NCBI RefSeq assembly: GCF_945890115.1
Contig: NZ_CAMDCK010000009.1
Coordinates: 44,657 to 108,656 of the forward strand
Reading direction: 5' to 3'
DNA from: Sphingorhabdus sp. EL138
GTDB taxonomy: Bacteria > Pseudomonadota > Alphaproteobacteria > Sphingomonadales > Sphingomonadaceae
Length of the DNA: 64,000 nt
The notes under the pieces: generated by a model
Database searches by the model: none
The model's input: only the letters and a program-made list of their open reading frames with translations
Told to the model about the DNA's origin: nothing
Translations under genes and position numbers: made by a program
In this document: one piece after another, positions 62,665 through 64,000 of the stretch
Position numbering within the stretch: the first letter of the stretch is position 1
How the letters are laid out: the number at the start of each line of letters is the position of its first letter

Positions 62665-63645
62665 ATGCGTTACCTACTTGCTACCGCAGCATTTTTGGCT
62701 TTCACCGGCCCGCTTGCTGCTGAAACGCGCCATATCGTCATCACAAATGATGACGGTCTGACCAGCAATGTTGTCGCGCTATACAAGGCGTTAAAGGCCG
62801 ATGGCCATGATGTGATCGTATCAGTTCCCTGTCAGAACCAAAGCGGGATGGGCGCAGCTTTAGGGTTGCGCCCACTCGCTCCGCTCGAGTCCGCTTGCCG
62901 CAACAACGCTGCCAATGCAGGTGCGACCGGCGCTGGCCCGATGACTCGTGAAGGTCTGGGCAGTGATTTTTATTATGTGAACTCCACGCCAGTCATGGCG
63001 GTGTTATACGGGTTGGATATCGTCGCAATGAAACGTTGGGGGAAGGCGCCGGATCTCGTGCTCTCTGGCCCCAATGAAGGACAAAATGTCGGTGCAATTG
63101 CCATTAGCAGCGGTACAATTAGCGCAGCGCAATTTGCAGCGTTGCGCGGTCTGCCGGCAATTGCCTTGAGTGCGGGGCAGAACAGTGCTGGCCCCGATTT
63201 AGACAATGCACAATCCCCCGCCATCGCCGCAAAAAGTGCCGAACTGGTGCGCGCTTTGGATGTCGCATCAAAGGGTGGGCGGATGCTTCCGGCCGGTTTG
63301 GCGCTGAACATCAATTTCCCTAATGAGGCCAAGGGAACGAAATTCTGCGCTTCCAAAATAGGAACCTATAACGCCTATACTCTAAGTTTTTCCGAAAATA
63401 TGGCTGCTAGCGCATCGCCTGAAATGAAAGAAATGGCGCGGACGTATAAGATGGATATCCCGGCGCTGCCTGGTTTGTCACTCGGTCAAAATCCGGCCAA
63501 GCCTTCAGCCGAGCAATTACAAGATGAATCCTTTCTCCATCTCAGCTGCATTGCCGTATCGCCGATGCAGGCAGGCTATGCCAGTGCTGACCAGAATATC
63601 AACTGGGTCAGCAGAATTTTGACAGGCTCGGCGCTGGCTAAATAA
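62665..63645 (+). CDS. Secreted SurE-type 5'/3'-nucleotidase
   Basis: It removes phosphate from nucleotides or other phosphomonoesters. The precursor has a signal peptide (MRYLLATAAFLAFTGPLAA), which is unusual as classical SurE is cytoplasmic. The metal site ITNDDG (two Asp), the Asn in SGPNEGQN, and the loop PCQNQSGMGA are present. The start at 62665 is supported by AAGGGA six bases upstream; an ATG at 62644 is an alternative. An insertion of about 25 residues, AAANAGATGAGP-like, lies in the middle. It follows the receptor gene, probably in the same transcript. Confidence 0.88.
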   Translation: MRYLLATAAFLAFTGPLAAETRHIVITNDDGLTSNVVALYKALKADGHDVIVSVPCQNQSGMGAALGLRPLAPLESACRNNAANAGATGAGPMTREGLGSDFYYVNSTPVMAVLYGLDIVAMKRWGKAPDLVLSGPNEGQNVGAIAISSGTISAAQFAALRGLPAIALSAGQNSAGPDLDNAQSPAIAAKSAELVRALDVASKGGRMLPAGLALNINFPNEAKGTKFCASKIGTYNAYTLSFSENMAASASPEMKEMARTYKMDIPALPGLSLGQNPAKPSAEQLQDESFLHLSCIAVSPMQAGYASADQNINWVSRILTGSALAK

Positions 63646-63752
63646 GGGCGGCAGTGCAGGGCAATGGTGTAGAATTTTCCCTTGGGGGTCTAAACCTCTT
63701 TGTTTCTTCAAATTCTACCGAGATGGAGTGATGGCAGCTTCGATGGAGCGCA

Positions 63753-63870
63753 TCAAATTTCCATCAAATCGCGCCCAATGATTAGCTCGCCTTTGAAAAA
63801 AGGTCTTACAGCGTCATACCATATATTGTCGGCAAGGAATGGATATCCGCCAGGTGTAAGGTTGACGATC
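63753..63870 (-). pseudogene. 3' fragment of a gene cut by an IS
   Basis: Read on the minus strand, the bases between the IS and 63753 encode a sensible protein end (VNLTPGGYPFLADNIWYDAV then FFKGELIIGRDLMEI and stop). Upstream the frame meets a stop at about 63872, inside the presumed IS end. The composition looks coding, so this is probably the last 37 residues of a gene truncated by the IS. The family is not recognised. Confidence 0.45.
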
Positions 63871-64000
63871 TAGCGGGACATCGACTGGGAGAGATTATAG
63901 CCTTTCGCGAAGGGCTTCATAGGGTGTTTTTCCGTTGAAAGCACCGTGCGGTCGGTTGAAGTTGTAGAAGTTCTCCCATTCGATGAGCTTGGCCTCGAGA
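63856..64000 (-). mobile_element. End of an IS481/IS3-type insertion sequence
   Basis: The window closes inside a second insertion sequence. Its presumed terminal repeat begins TGTAAGGTTGACGATCTAGC at about 63856. The transposase C-terminus lies next to it. Only this end is visible, so length and family subgroup cannot be fixed. Confidence 0.6.
63895..64000 (-). CDS. Integrase-type transposase, C-terminal fragment (partial)
   Basis: The last 34 codons, read on the minus strand, give LEAKLIEWENFYNFNRPHGA followed by FNGKTPYEALRERL and stop. The segment WxxFYNxxRPHGAxxxxTPxEAL is the typical C-terminal end of the rve integrase core in IS481 and IS3 transposases. The rest lies beyond the window. 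Confidence 0.85.
   Translation of the reverse strand, partial: LEAKLIEWENFYNFNRPHGAFNGKTPYEALRERL

Overview
The window reads as chromosomal DNA of an aerobic, heterotrophic alphaproteobacterium, most likely a Sphingomonadales/Sphingomonadaceae member. The basis is gene content and protein style: a green-tuned xanthorhodopsin-type proton pump with its retinal-forming Blh partner, a TonB-ExbB-ExbD-ExbD cluster plus a TonB-dependent receptor, a pst-pho operon with enlarged PstA and PstC, DUF2794 and DUF3617 proteins, GluQRS, and dispersed hairpin repeats of the type common in this order. The assignment is inferred from family recognition, without a database search.

Layout. 1-3.0 kb is accessory: a left-edge hypothetical gene with a TTG start, a small ORF, an IS1595-type insertion, an AT-rich gene with an HEPN-like motif whose 3' end is replaced by the IS, and a decayed copy of the 3' end of nrdB. 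3.2-9.6 kb is housekeeping: nrdAB, class I fumarase, an FKBP isomerase and rpsU. 9.9-14.7 kb holds a class II aldolase, an orphan [2Fe-2S] subunit flanked by an inverted pair of GC-rich hairpins, an HNH protein, GluQRS, a HIG1-type protein and a cobalamin adenosyltransferase. 15-17.6 kb is tonB-exbB-exbD-exbD. 17.8-20.9 kb holds an M20 peptidase and the rhodopsin-blh pair. 21.3-22.3 kb is a GYYDxxGRWV-repeat protein. 22.4-24.2 kb is glnBA. 24.3-31.8 kb is a carbon-oxidation region: PQQ/haem alcohol dehydrogenase, DJ-1-like protein, thiolase, AMP-forming acyl-CoA ligase and aldehyde dehydrogenase. A tRNA-Leu(CAA), an SDR, an LplT-like MFS carrier, pgsA, moaDE, oxyR, cysE and a DUF2794 gene follow. 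38.9-46.3 kb is phoR-pstSCAB-phoU-phoB, all on the minus strand. 46.4-51.9 kb holds gph and the amino-sugar genes glmU and glmS, with a hexapeptide-repeat gene and a vapBC module between them. 52-55 kb is argD-argF-hslO. 55.6-59.9 kb pairs gcdH with an ALDH7-type dehydrogenase (lysine catabolism) and a carotenoid oxygenase. 60-63.6 kb is a TonB-dependent receptor with a secreted SurE. The window closes in a second IS, which appears to cut another gene.

How parts work together. The rhodopsin pumps protons with retinal made by Blh; the ExbB/D complex spends proton motive force on TonB-dependent uptake, for instance by the receptor at 60-62.6 kb. The pst/pho genes give phosphate sensing and import, and the secreted SurE may release phosphate from nucleotides. 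glmU and glmS supply UDP-GlcNAc.

Most notable: the HEPN-like gene disrupted by an IS beside a ghost of nrdB; a rhodopsin with the glycine that opens the retinal pocket to an antenna carotenoid; the aromatic tandem-repeat protein; vapBC abutting glmS with no spacing; and a 41-residue membrane protein downstream of glmS. No CRISPR array, prophage or rRNA operon was seen.
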